Assembly (NCBI GenBank): GCA_963920765.1
Contig: OY987251.1
Coordinates: 6,884,501 to 6,948,500, forward strand
Source: Ulota crispa
Taxonomy: Eukaryota > Streptophyta > Bryopsida > Orthotrichales > Orthotrichaceae
Reading direction: 5' to 3'
Length of the DNA: 64,000 nucleotides
In this document: piece after piece, positions 50,204 to 62,425 of the stretch
Numbering within the stretch: position 1 is the first letter of the stretch
Layout: each line of letters begins with the position of its first letter
The notes under the pieces: generated by a model
Seen by the model: the letters and a program-made list of their open reading frames with translations, nothing else
Databases searched by the model: none
Told to the model about the DNA's origin: nothing
Made by a program: the position numbers and the translations under genes

Positions 50204-53200
50204 ATGTCCTCTCTTCAGGTTATGCCTCACCTGCTCGGTGGAGGCAGCGGCAGTACAAGGTCTCAGCAGGTTACAGTCCGCTATGGCGATTTTTACCGGT
50301 TGAAATTGGTGATTCTCTGTGGTGGTGGAAGCAGAGTTTCAGGGTTTCAGGGTTTGAAAGCGTCTTCGTCTTCTTCGTCGTTTAGGGCTAGGGTTCAGCC
50401 GTTGAGAAGTAAGAGGGAGAGAGTCATTCGTGCTGCGAGTGAGGAGTTTGTTAGTAAGGGGGATGAATCTTCTGGAAATGGCGACGGAGGAGGCGTGGCG
50501 GAGTCGTCCAGGAAGTTTAGCAATTTGACGGAGTATGGGCAGAGGAGTGAGAATGAGAGGATTCCCGAAGCAGTTGATCGTTCTGCAAGTGTTTCCGGTC
50601 AAGTGGAGGTGAGCCAGAATGGCGGGAGCCAAGGGCAAGTAGGGCAAGAGCCAGAGGCGCGCACTATGCCTGCTCCCTGGGACGTTGCCGCGTTGCTCTC
50701 ACTCGTGTGGGACAGGCTCATGCGGAACTCTTTGGTTGCTTTTATCACGAGCTGGCCGGCTTGGCAGAAGCGGAGGAAGCTGGAGCGTTTGTTGGCTGAA
50801 GCTGATGCTAATCCTCAGGATGCTGATAGACAAGCTTTGTTGCTCGCGGAGCTTTTCAAGCAAAGGTGCGATCACTTTCAAAAACTCATCGTTTTTTCCA
50901 AAGAATTTTAGGGCAAATCTACGAAACACTCTCCAAGTATTGCAAATTTAGAGTTACTACCTTCCACAGTTTGAACTTACTTTCAAAGAAGCGTTACCAG
51001 CATCGTTTAGGGATACCTTGCCTTTGAATCCGAGTGCTGATTCTCTGTGATTATCTCTGGAAAGGTGCCTTTGTTACTCTATAACCTAATTTATTAGGTG
51101 TCCGTTGTCATGTCAAGCTAATTAGCGTTTGTCTTGCAGGCCACAGGCTGTGCTGGAAAGATTCGAGAAACCGGAGTATGCAGTGGATGGAAAGGCTGTT
51201 GTCGAATATCTGCGTGCACTTGTGGCCACCGATGCCATTGCTGATTACATTCCAGACGACAGCAAAGGCCGGTCATTAGGACTCTCTCGTCTGGTAATCA
51301 ACCGTGAACTTCCGACCTTTTACTACTAAGTTTTAAGGTGGATGCTCCTGCTTTGAACACTTTACAGAAATCAGCATAATTGTAGCCATACATGCACTTT
51401 GTCGTTGTTAAGAGCAGGTGCACTTTTAGTGATAAGTGCACTAACTGTAGTTCAGAATTATATCGAACACGTTGATTTTCACAGAATTGTTTAAGAAAGT
51501 GACCATTTTCGGTGGTGCGTTTTGCGAAGTTTTCCAGTCTTTCCTCGTCCCTTGTTATCATGTACTTTAACTTACGGTTGTGGTTGTGTAGCTTCAAGGT
51601 CTGATGCAGAGGGTGGAAGGCAATTCCGACAAACTACTGGCACCCCCAGGAACGTTGGAGAGTCAACCTTTACATGTCGTCATGGTATTGATTTTTTCTA
51701 CTTGTGGATGTGTCGTCTGTTGGTGCATCAGTTTTAGAATAGTACTGCCTTGGGAGTTGCTACTTTGTCCATGTTTTCCAGCATCTGTGGGGTATGGTTT
51801 GAGATCAACTTTTAGAACTTTGTGGAACTTTATGCAGGTTGAATCAAAGGCCAACAACAAGTCTATGCGCTTTGTTCAGGAGCTTATTTCCACTGTTCTC
51901 TTCATGATAATCTTCAGTGTCATGTGGTAATATTTATAATCCCAATTCTTAGCTTAGCTTATGAGTATTGTTTTCAGGAAAGTTTCTTGATTAGTTTCTC
52001 GCTTTGGCTCAGGTTTCATTGTGAAGTTTTTTATTAGTTTGGCTTGATGCCAGTTTTGTGCTTCCATTGGGTATTTTCATCTTTCAGGCTTATTTATGGT
52101 GTATAGCTGTCTGGCAGGGTTGTAGGGGCTGCAGCTATTCGGAAATACGTGAATGGCGTTGCGGGTGTGGGTTCCGCCTCTGGTATCAGTGGCAACAACT
52201 TGTATGCACCGAAGGAATTCAATAAAGAGAATATTCCAGAGAAGGTGCATATGATTTGCATATCACAAGATCTTGGAGATTAGTTTGGTTCTGTAGGACT
52301 TTGCATTTTTGCACTGCCTGAGCAATGAAGCAAAGGCCAAGGCACAATGGCTAATTGCTGTGTTTTTTTATGTTGGGGCAGAATGTAAAGACTTTCAATG
52401 ATGTGAAAGGTTGTGACGAGGCCAAGGCAGAGTTGGAGGAGATTGTGGAGTACCTGAAGAATCCTGCTAAATTTACTCGACTTGGTGGCAAGCTGCCAAA
52501 GGTAACCTAAGTGACCAGTGCGAATGGTTCTGTTTGTTCTATTGAACTGAAAGCTTCTAACGTTTTTGAATTTGAATTTCTTATTTGTACTAGCACAATT
52601 TGTTAGTTATCGGCAATAATGGGATCATAAGCATTGAGAATTGTTTCGTGATATAGCGTTAGGTGCCTGGTTTACAGTGATCTGGTTTTCTTTTTGTGAG
52701 AAGCTTGTACAGTTGGTCGTAATACCATGACTAGACTTGGCAAAGTTTACTTGAAAGTTTTGAAAATGCCGCTTGGTTTCTCCTTAACGATGATTAGTTT
52801 TTTCATTGACAGGGCGTCCTTCTGATTGGTCCACCTGGTACTGGAAAAACTCTGCTGGCGAAGGTAATATTGGATTTCATGGCGTGTAAACGTTGACTAG
52901 AGTCTTAGAGCTTGAATATGGTTTTCGAAGGTGAGGTTCAAAAATATAAACATATTTTAGTTGTAATCGTCTAATTTCGCTGCCTAGTCACCAGCACGTG
53001 GTCTAGAGAAAGTCAGTGATTTTTTCTTGCGCATTAGAAAACCAAAATGTTTTATGTCAAACCTCTACAGGTTGTGAATTTGCATGCATTGTAAGGAGAA
53101 AAACAGAATCAGGCAAGGGTTAGTTTCTATCGAGCTTCGACTTCTCTTGCGTCTATTTCATGATTACTATTTTTATGTTATCAACATCAAATTTTCACGA

Positions 53201-56200
53201 TGCGTTGTATTGCATTGTGTTATCTTTTTTTTTGTCGATGTCAGGCTATTGCTGGAGAAGCTGGAGTTCCTTTCTACTACCGTGCAGGATCTGAGTTTGA
53301 GGAAATGTAAGGTGCTCACGTCTTATGAAACATGTTTCATTCATTTTCGCTAACAGATCAGATCATAAAGGACTCGCCTTATTTCCCAACTGCGCTTTTC
53401 TCGCACCTATGGCCAATTGTGTACGTTTTATTTATATTTTTTTTGTGCATTGGTATTAATAAATTGGGTGTGTCCAGGTTTGTAGGTGTTGGTGCTCGCA
53501 GAGTCCGATCTTTGTTCCACGCAGCTAAGAAAAAGGTAAAGCTCCATATTACCTAATTTGCCCCATCGTTTTTAGCCTTCTGGTGTTTGTTAGATATTTC
53601 TTACAAACTTTGTTTGTTTCTGATTGTTGTTGTCTATGGTGACAGGCTCCTTGCATTGTGTTTATTGACGAAATTGATGCTGTCGGAGGAAGCCGTAAGC
53701 AGTGGGAAGGTCACACCAAAAAAACTCTCAATCAGCTCTTGGTGGAGATGGATGGATTTGATGCAAATGAGGTGGGTTCAAATTTGGCTTTGTTGGTCGA
53801 TGCATCGTGAACCCGACTTTCCCTGTAGAATATTCATAGTTGTGCATTTACGTAACATTTGAGGCGAAGGTGAGAAGAATCTCTGCTTGTATTTGAGTTC
53901 TTATTTGTGCTGCTGGATGTTCTACGCTAGGGCATCATCGTGCTGGCGGCTACAAATCTCCCTGAGACTCTTGACCCAGCTCTCACACGGCCTGGTAGAT
54001 TTGACCGACATGTAAGCATTTTATCAATCTTTTTTCATATAGCTACTGGATTGGTCGTCCTAACTTTGTCATGTAGGTTCTTAAGCTGACAGTCCTCTTC
54101 AACATGGCAGCATTAAAACGTTTGTAATTGGAGACTTTGATTACAATTGCCATTACTGGTAGACCTCTCCCATTGTGACGTGGAATCGGTTTGGCTCCAT
54201 TTTGTAGGTGGTGGTGAGTAACCCGGATGCCAAGGGGAGAACCGAGATTCTCAATCTATATTTGCAGGACAAGCCTCTTGGAGAGGACGTTGATGCGCAA
54301 GTACTTGCCCGGGGGACACCGGGGTTCAGTGGGGCTGGTAAGTTGTCATATGTTTCAGAAATTTTCGGAGGTTTTATCTGTTCTACACCATGCATCAGAT
54401 AATTACATACGTAGTCTTTCGATGGGCATATCTGAGCTTGATTCGGCACATCCTCTTTTGAGGACGAGGCGACCACTTTCTGGTCGATTCCTCGTGTCTT
54501 TTGAGAACCCTGGTCCTTGAAGGGTTAATAGAAACTCATAGCTGCTTTTGTTACGTGAGCAAGTCCCTCCAAATTCCCCTCCTCTAGCCTGCGCACCACC
54601 CTCCTTTTTGATTCTTTTGTGCTGAGCTTTTACTTCAATTTAATCTACGTTTGTGAATGCAGATCTTGCGAATCTGGTAAACATGGCAGCGGTCAAGGCT
54701 GCCGTGGATGGCGTTGACAAGATCACGAACAAACAATTAGAATTTGCCAAAGATAAACTGCTCATGGGCACTGAACGCAAGTCCATGGCATTGACTGAAG
54801 AGTCACGCAAGGTAAACACCAGGCTCTTCCTTTCGGGGTTTTTGTTGTGGAATTTGCTAGTTTGATCCCAACACCAGTTACCGGTAGTAAGCTGGTTGCC
54901 TTTGGTCTAATTTGCAATCCAAAGTTCTGCAATTTTTTTTTATATATGCCGTTTGTAAGCTACTCTTCTTTGCAACGGTATTATTTGTTGCCTTGCTACA
55001 TATACGGTGCTTTTCAAATGACCTAAGGACCAAAAGACCCAAGTTAAACCTCATGACTTTTGTGTGGTTGTAAACCATGTGGAGATTTTCTTGCATCCAA
55101 TTTATTTCTTGTTCAACAAGCATATGCAGTGGCACTCATTCTCATTAGAGCAGTACAAAATTTGGCATTTTATAGTTGGATGAATTGAATTGATCATTTT
55201 GAAATTATGAAGCTTTTGCTCTCTTGAGGTTTAGGGTTTAGGGTTTAGGGTTCATGTTTCTAAAGTGGTTTTACTGATGCAGTTGACAGCATATCATGAA
55301 TCTGGACATGCTGTGGTAGCGTTCAATACGCAAGGTGCAAATCCCATCCATAAAGCAACCATTACGCCAAGGGGCATGTCACTGGGTATGGTGACTCAGC
55401 TTCCTGACAAGGACGAAACATCTGTTAGCAAGAAGCAGATGCTTGCTCGGTTGGATGTTTGCATGGGTGGCCGAGTTGCCGAGGAGATGGTCTTTGGACC
55501 GGACCAAGTCACGAGTGGAGCCCGGAGTGATCTACAGCAAGCTACTGCCCTTGCTCGTCACATGGTCAGTAAACATCACCCTTTCTTTTCTTCAGTTGTA
55601 GGTACCTTTATACAAAAAACTTAATTTTCATGGTTGCTGTCATTGAGATCATGACCCCCCTGAGTACCTGATCCCAAAAGTAGAATTTTCTTTTTGGAAG
55701 CCGATTGCCTATTGTAACGCAGTTACAAAAAACTCATATTTGTTGTTACAAACTGCAAGGCACGGTTTCGTCTTTTCTATTGGTATATTGTGCTACCTTG
55801 TTCTTGAAGTTTCTTGAATGATTCGTTTCAACTTCTAAAGGGTATGGAGCCAGCTCACTCTTTGCCTTTTTGACACTTTGGTTCATCTGCACTTTCTAGC
55901 AGTTTTGTTGATAAATGTCTGTGTTGATCTTCACTGCAGGTGACAGAGTGTGGAATGAGTGATGCAGTGGGTCCCGTATTTATTGACCAGAAACTTAGTG
56001 GTGATTTTCAGAAGAGCATTGATGCTGAGGTAGTATACTACTTTTTTAATGATCTTTTATGTGCTCATGTTGCTATTTAGTTTGAATCGTTTTGAAACCT
56101 AATTTTTTTGCATCGATCCCTGAACGAGTCTTTGATTAAACGTCTTTTTTTTTTTTGCTGTACAGGTTATGCGACTGCTCAAGGAAGCTTATGAACGTGT

Positions 56201-56516
56201 GAAGAAGCTATTAAAAATGGTTCGTAAACTCGTTAACAGAACTGTTTGCCTGGATGAGTTGACTCTTCTTCTAATTCATGATCTAATAAAACTTGATTTG
56301 GTTGTATGTTTTTCCATTTTTTCACGCTATTTTGTTTTGTTTTGTTTTCGTTGTATGCAGCGTGAAGCAGACTTGCACTCTTTAGCAAAAGCTCTGCTTG
56401 AACGTGAAACTCTAGATGCAAAAGAAATCAAGGACATCCTCAGTCCGCTTCAGCTGGTGGACGAACTGGAAACGTCAAGAGATTTGTCGTCTGTGCCTTC
56501 AGTTAGACCAGCATAA
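50204..56516 (+). CDS. FTSH11: FtsH11-type ATP-dependent zinc metalloprotease, 17 exons
   Basis: Exons: 50204-50865, 51140-51293, 51592-51684, 51838-51926, 52118-52244, 52382-52501, 52813-52863, 53245-53306, 53478-53535, 53646-53771, 53931-54011, 54208-54337, 54663-54811, 55283-55564, 55940-56029, 56166-56219, 56361-56516, giving 827 residues (Arabidopsis FtsH11 is about 806). The N-terminus is Ser/Arg-rich, like an organelle transit peptide. The signature [19 protein letters not shown] (about 195-213) is FtsH11-like. A single membrane segment lies near 319-338. Walker A is GPPGTGKT (421-428), Walker B IVFIDEID (476-483), the arginine-finger region TRPGRFDRH, and the zinc motif HESGH (639-643), with Asp717 in GARSD as the expected third ligand. 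It is a membrane-anchored AAA+ protease of plastid and/or mitochondria. In Arabidopsis, FtsH11 is needed for thermotolerance. Start: first ATG in the long frame. All key residues intact. Confidence 0.96.
55229..55252. repeat. Plant telomere-type microsatellite in an FTSH11 intron
   Basis: Three perfect consecutive GGTTTAG units and part of a fourth, about 30 bp before the acceptor of the HESGH-encoding exon. Confidence 0.9.
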
Positions 56517-56814
56517 TTTGCCTAAAATGTTTTGCAAACTCTTACAGTATTTTTGTCCAGAAAATTCTAAGTTGGAAAAAGGTTGTTTTTGGCACCTTTT
56601 TATTTTCAAGTGGCAGAGAGGGCAATATGTTTGGTTGGTATTTCTCACGTGAGCACCTGCCATTTCTCTGAAGCAAAATTTGCTGGTATTATAGACTTCG
56701 GTATTTTTGTGAAGCTGTGTCTGCAAATTTGTTGACGAACCCCGTGCGTTATGGCTTCCATCTTCCTGCAACTCAGTTTTACTCTCTCCTTCTAATGTTC
56801 AAACACTACACTAA

Positions 56815-57105
56815 ATAGTGCAATTAGGTTGCCTTACCCTGAAAAGTTACCTCATGACTCATTGCATGGCCACTTGGAGGCACATGCAACTTTCTAAATA
56901 CTAGGATTTCACATGATTTACGACCTTGACGTTGCTAGTTTGTTTTTCTGCAGTATTGTTGTTGTTGCCAAGTTCTTATTGTTGTTAAAAATTGTTTATT
57001 GTAGTAATTAATAATTAACACTGTTGTATTATCAATAAATATTTATATAGTGTAAAATGTTGAGAAATTAGTGTGGGTTTACCTAATTGCGCTATTTAGT
57101 GTAGT
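56815..57105. mobile_element. MITE family C, copy 3 (intact)
   Basis: The left end ACTACACTAAATAGTGCAAT pairs with the inverted right end ACTACACTAAATAGCGCAAT. TAATGTTC occurs just outside both ends (offset by AAAC at the left), a likely 8-bp target duplication. It starts about 300 bp after the FTSH11 stop and serves as reference for the interrupted copies. Confidence 0.85.
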
Positions 57106-58516
57106 TAATGTTCGACCAACTTAGCTAGGAAACCTTTTTTTTTTGTATGGATTGGCTCAAGATTAATGGTCTTCTAATGGATGACTCCATTTTAAATATC
57201 ATGGTTAAAATTAGACATATTGCATAACTTGTTTCAATTAGCACTTATGGTTTAAAAATACCCCTTCTCACTAATTTTGATGGACTATTTGTCTAACTGA
57301 GTGAAGAGGTTTCAGCTTCAACCTCTTGTTGTCCCTCAAGTAACAATTTGGTCCTTGATGCAATGTTCACAAGCTTTGTAGTTGAAACATGTGCTTGAAA
57401 TTTCCTCATAGACTTCAACAATTTGAATTGCACTATGTTAAATAATGTTTAAACATTGAATCCCTCTAAACATTGAAGTAGCCTAAATTGATTGTGCTAC
57501 TTTAATAGTGCACCTTGCAAATTCACTTGTTTTTTGACATTAGTGAAAGTTAGTGTTATTAGTGTAGAACAATTTGATTGAAATAACTTTGTGTAGTCAT
57601 CATTTACAAAATAGAATTATCTTGGTTTACAAACTAATGGTATATGGGTTTTATTCTAAAAGATTTGTTTACCAACATGAAGGTGAAATTGAATGTTGAA
57701 TTGCTTATCTTAGCTAATGTTACTAAATGTCACAAAATGTGTTGTGAGTTTGAATTTCAAATTCAACCCTTTTGCTATTCAAAAAAACACTATCTAAGAG
57801 AAACTCAATTAATTAGCAGCATTGTGGTAGTGTTTACATGCTTTGTAAAACTTTATAAACCATTTACTATTTTACTAATATAAGTATTAGTATTGGGTCA
57901 CTTTAAGTTAAGGTCCAATTGTTGATCCATTGTAAAAACCACCATAATGAATCAATGAGATTGCTCAATTTAGTGAATGGGATCATCAATTGGGTCCTAA
58001 GGTTTAATATTGACGGTTGGCCTAATTGGCCTTGTTAATGACATGGTTGCCTAAGCATTAACCCAATTTAAGAATAGGGTCCGGTTTAATAACTTGAAAT
58101 ATAGCCATCAAGCCTAAGGGCTTTATATCAAGGCCCACACAAAACTTGGGCCCAATTAATGATCCAATCAATGATTGAGAAGTTAGTATAAAAATAAGAA
58201 GTCAAGTCAAACGGCAAAACAATTAATTGAAATTTACAACTGTAACAAAAAACTAGCCAAATTTTCCAAAACAAGTCTAATTGTGATATGTTACAATAGA
58301 AGAATATAAAATGTCTAGTGCAGGTTTATGAAGGATCTGTTGAAAATAAAAAATCTGAAGTTTAGAAGGTGAAGCTCAAATACCTCTTTAAATGCTAAAT
58401 CCAATGAATTGGGCCAACTTCAAATTGGACCTTCATATAAAGCGGTTCAAAAAGAAAAAAATTGACCATATTTATGAGCAATGGCATTGATAGAAACAAT
58501 CGAGCAAGTCCTATTT
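57106..58516. other. Intergenic, no gene seen
   Basis: AT-rich. A 79-codon frame at 57644-57883 has no recognisable motif. Nothing else to report. Confidence 0.5.
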
Positions 58517-58582
58517 TTAACCCTCAAACGTCAAGTCACCATTTATGAGTACATTGCAAGCCTTTGGACATTTGAGGGTTAA
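58517..58582. mobile_element. TTAA element family B, copy 6 (66-bp remnant)
   Basis: TTAACCCTCAAACGTCAAG at the left and CTTTGGACATTTGAGGGTTAA at the right. Only the two termini remain, consistent with an internal deletion derivative. Confidence 0.65.
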
Positions 58583-58848
58583 GATGTCATGTTAAAGTGG
58601 ACTTATTCAAAATGACAAGATGTTTAAAAAGCTCAGTGCTAACCACCTCAATAAATGCTCTTGAGTAAGTCTAACATTACAATAGAGTTTTTGTCAATAA
58701 TCAACAACCTTAGCAAAAAAAAATATAGACACCTTGCCCACAATCCAAACATTAAAAAACAATTCCACTGCTCATGCCCTGATTAAAAATCAAACGTCCT
58801 GCCCTAAAACCAAAACTAAATTTACTCTCTGCCCAGGGATTTCTTTTT

Positions 58849-59252
58849 GGGAGCGATTAGGTGGACACTCCCCAATTGCTAGGTGAACACCCTCATAGCG
58901 CAGCATATTAAATATGAGATTATTATTATGCTGAAATATGAAATAAAATCAAAGCAATACTTTAATGTACATCTGCATCTACAAGCATTGCAAACATACA
59001 ATAATTATGTCTTGTTTGTGACACGATTAAGAGTTAAACCAATAAATGAAGTGAATGACTAGTTTAGCTCACAACCGTGTCACAAATGAGACATATTTGT
59101 TGTATGATTGCAATGCATGTAGATACATGTGTACGCTAAAGTATTGCTTTGATTTTATTTCATGTTTTGGCTTAATAATAATCTCAAATTTAATAGGCTG
59201 GGCTATGAAGGTGTCCACCTAGCAACTAGGGGGTGTCCGCCTAGTTGCTCCC
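58849..59252. mobile_element. 404-bp near-palindromic MITE (family F)
   Basis: The left arm begins GGGAGCGATTAGGTGGACAC; the right arm ends with the inverse (GTGTCCGCCTAGTTGCTCCC). The two halves pair along most of their length (GTCTTGTTTGTGACACG against CGTGTCACAAATGAGAC near the centre). TTCTTTTT flanks both ends (58841-58848 and 59253-59260), an 8-bp target duplication as in hAT elements. Confidence 0.85.
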
Positions 59253-59479
59253 TTCTTTTTTTCCTTTTGTTTTCATTGGCCCCACGCAATTTCAATTACT
59301 CACAGGCAAGGGAACTTTTGGATAGAATCACTCTCACGTGTTCACTTCCATCCATAGAATCAGTCACTATTAGTAACTTTCATCCAAATCTTGAAGCACC
59401 TGTTGTTTTGTTTCTTTGAGAGGGATTTCACGCTTTCATCCATTTTTACAATTCAGATTTTGTTACACTCAATGTTACG

Positions 59480-61530
59480 TTTAAGTTGCCCCACACCAGT
59501 TTCTTGAGATTTTACATTATTTCAATATTTATTGATATTACATTAATTCTCATCAATAACTATTGTAATAAAACAAATTCTAACAATGAAGTTACAAAAA
59601 GTAAATTAGCCACATCTAAGCTGTACACCATGTGTAACTATAGTATCTAAAAAGTAGTATGTGCCTCCAAGTGGTCAAGCAATGGGTTATGAGGTAACTT
59701 CTTGGGTAACATGTTAACCCCTAAAGGACCACTTGTCTCTATAGGGGACAAATGGGATTTTGGGCATGTACTTATGGCTAAACTACTTTGTGTAATTTTT
59801 TGAAACTTTCATAGAAGATGGAGAATTCAAGATCTGTGTGGGCATCTAATTTTTTCCTCATTCCAACATTTTTTAAAGAAGTTAAAAATGATTTTATGAA
59901 CATTTTTGTTTGGCGGGCACTCGAGGAGTGCATTCCCATTTTTTTTTGGGTACACGTGCAATCAAATGAAGGGTTATTTTAATTGCCTTGGTCCTAAATT
60001 TTTGACATGACTTGGAAATAAGTTAGCATTGTTATAATGTTTTTGGAGTTTTTACAAATAATGAAGGGTAGGGTTTATTAGTGAGATTTAGGTTTATTTT
60101 ATTTCTACAATAACCTTGCAAATATTATAATAAAAAATCAATGAATTTAATAGCAATATTACTTGGGTTAGTATTTAGTATTCTAGCTTTGTGGAGTATC
60201 CAAAGTAGGATCCCATGCGTGATTACAGCCAGTTATTGCAGAGCTTTAAAAGGGGCTATGATACAGGACACGTGTTGTTCAAGTATGGGATGAAGATTGG
60301 TAATATGGACAAAGATATATAGACATGACACGTGTTGTTGCAGTGGATGGATGAGAAGCAAAAATTTGCACTGCGTTATATTAATGAACGCAGCTTAGGG
60401 CATTTTAGTTTGATAACGTTGTCTTTTGTGAGAGTGGCGTTTGAGGGTTTCGCGTGTTTTTCTTGTGAGATTGCAAGAGAGTACGTCTTTACGTGCTTTT
60501 GCAGTTAACTTGCTTTGTGTTTCATTACACTCTTTTGTTGGACATGTTTTGTGATTACTCAAAATTCTTGTTTCAAATGTATGATGCCCTGGTCTAAAAG
60601 TACAACTTCTTCTACAATACCCCCAGTTACTGCAACATGTTTTACACCCTAAGACAAAAACTTTTTTACCATACAAAAGAACAGTCACATTTTGCATGTC
60701 TTAACCAACAAAACCAAATTTTGTTGGTACTTGATTAGGTGTATGCACTTTTATTCATGTCTTCATGCATTTATAATAAACATAGGGTACCCTAAATTAT
60801 CACACAATTTTTTTCAAATAAAACATAGGGTACATTAAATTACCAGACTTTAGAAATTTAGGTAAATATAGCCCTATGTAAATGACAAAGCTTTACCTAC
60901 ATAGCCCCCCTCTAATAGGGCTTTGCACGCACGCTACCCATGTAAACCTTGTATACTGCACCCCCAATGGCGGGCAGCCCAAAAACTTCTTTAAAAATTG
61001 CATTTTTTTAAATTAAAATTTTGAGGTTAGCTCTTTAGACTTATGTATATGTGGGAAGCTTTGAATCATTCAATTCCAATTCATGAGATAAAAGTTATGA
61101 GAAGTTTTAGTTTGCATGTAGGCATAGTTTTGAGATTTTTCACACCTACCCACAAACTAAGTCTTCTCATAACTTTCATCTCATTAATTGGAATTGAATG
61201 ATTCAAAGCTTCCCACTTATACATAAGTCTAAAGAACTAACCTCAAATGTTTATTTAAAAAAAATTAAATTTTTAAAGAATTTTTTGGGCTGCTAGCCAA
61301 ACAAAAATTCTCATAAATTTATTTTTAACTTCTTCAATAAATGTCAAAATGAGGATAAATTTAAATACCCACACATATATTTGAATTCCCCATTTTCTAT
61401 AAAAGTTTCAAAAATTTACACAAAATAGTTTAGCCATAAATACATGCCCAAAATCCCATTTGCCCCCATAGGGACAAGTGGTCCTTTAGGGGTTAAGACA
61501 ACCTAATTGTTAATGCAACCCTAAGTGCTG
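59480..61530. mobile_element. MITE family C, copy 4, split by TTAA element A1
   Basis: Left part 59480-59713 (AGTTGCCCCACACCAGTTTC, CCTCCAAGTGGTCAAGCAAT, ATGAGGTAACTTC) and right part from 61497 (GACAACCTAATTGTTAATGC) are contiguous in copy 1 (3025-3345). The insertion is at TTAA. Confidence 0.75.
59714..61496. mobile_element. TTAA foldback family A, copy 1 (1,783 bp, best preserved)
   Basis: Starts TTAACCCCTAAAGGACCACT and ends with the exact inverse, AGTGGTCCTTTAGGGGTTAA. Arms of about 230 bp are inverted copies (AAATGGGATTTTGGGCATGT, AAACTTTCATAGAAGATGG, AATTTTTTCCTCATTCC). A second inverted repeat of about 130 bp per arm lies at 61000-61275 (GAAGCTTTGAATCATTCAAT). TTAA target and CCC start are piggyBac-like. 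The interior (59950-60960) has no frame I recognise as a transposase. Confidence 0.85.
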
Positions 61531-61803
61531 TTGACAGGAGCTACTCTTGTATCCGTGATCCAGAGTACTCTTGTTCCACATAGATTTGTGCATGGTTTTG
61601 GAACTTACGCTTTTTCAGATTTCTTCACCTGATTGTAGAAATGCTCATGACTACTCTCAGAAACAATCTTTGTGAATACTTGGGTAGCAATTGCACTGAA
61701 CCCGTGAGCCATTTTACCCTCAACCCTGCACTTGTTTTTTCCCTTTTTTTTAGGGCATCTGTCTTCGCTGAGTTCACGTTCGTCGGAATTGTTGGAATTG
61801 CGG

Positions 61804-62425
61804 TTAACCCCTAAATGCTTGAGGCCTTTTCTGAGCATCTAGGAATTTGCTCTTAATTGAACAAAAATTCAAGATTTTAATAAGTCGTATCAATTTAAAA
61901 AAAAGTTGTAACCATACTGATTCAAACTAGATATGTTAAAGATCATATAGGAAAAAAAAACACAACAATATCATTTATGGATTGAAAAATTATAATATTT
62001 GATCATGAGGGTGTTAAAACTGCAAAAATAACTTGGGGTATTTCAATCCTCTTTTCACATGTTGAATCTTAAACATTGGTCACCAAAAAAATATAAGTTT
62101 AGAGGACATTACATACATAACTCAAATCACCTTATGGCTTTTCAAAATCTCTTCTATAATTTTTTTTAATGAGTTTCTAGTGTAAATTTTTCTCTAAAAT
62201 CTAATGTATTTGAGGCTCATTTCCAAGAGCTCTCAACATTACAAAAAGTCAAGACCATTGCACAAAATCTTGAATAGAAAAATCATAATCAATCATTTTC
62301 AAAATTGGATTTTTGATGCTGAAACTCTACTTCAAAAAGAATAATTCTAAAATATAAACTACTAAAAATAGCAACTGTTAGGTTTATTGGATCTCAAAGT
62401 ACTGTTGCAGGCAATTAGGGGTTAG
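61804..62425. mobile_element. TTAA element family B, copy 7
   Basis: Starts TTAACCCCTAAATGCTTGAG and ends GGCAATTAGGGGTTAG (last base changed). The interior is collinear with copy 3 (ATCATGAGGGTGTTAAAACT, GTATTTGAGGCTCATTTCC, CACAAAATCTTGAATAGAAA). No coding capacity. Confidence 0.8.

Noticed and set aside
54523..54535. GAAGGGTTAATAG in an FTSH11 intron as a TTAA family end
   Set aside because: The terminus match is short and no opposite end is present in the intron.
50204..56516. FtsH gene as bacterial contamination
   Set aside because: It is split by 16 GT-AG introns and has a plant-type N-terminal extension.
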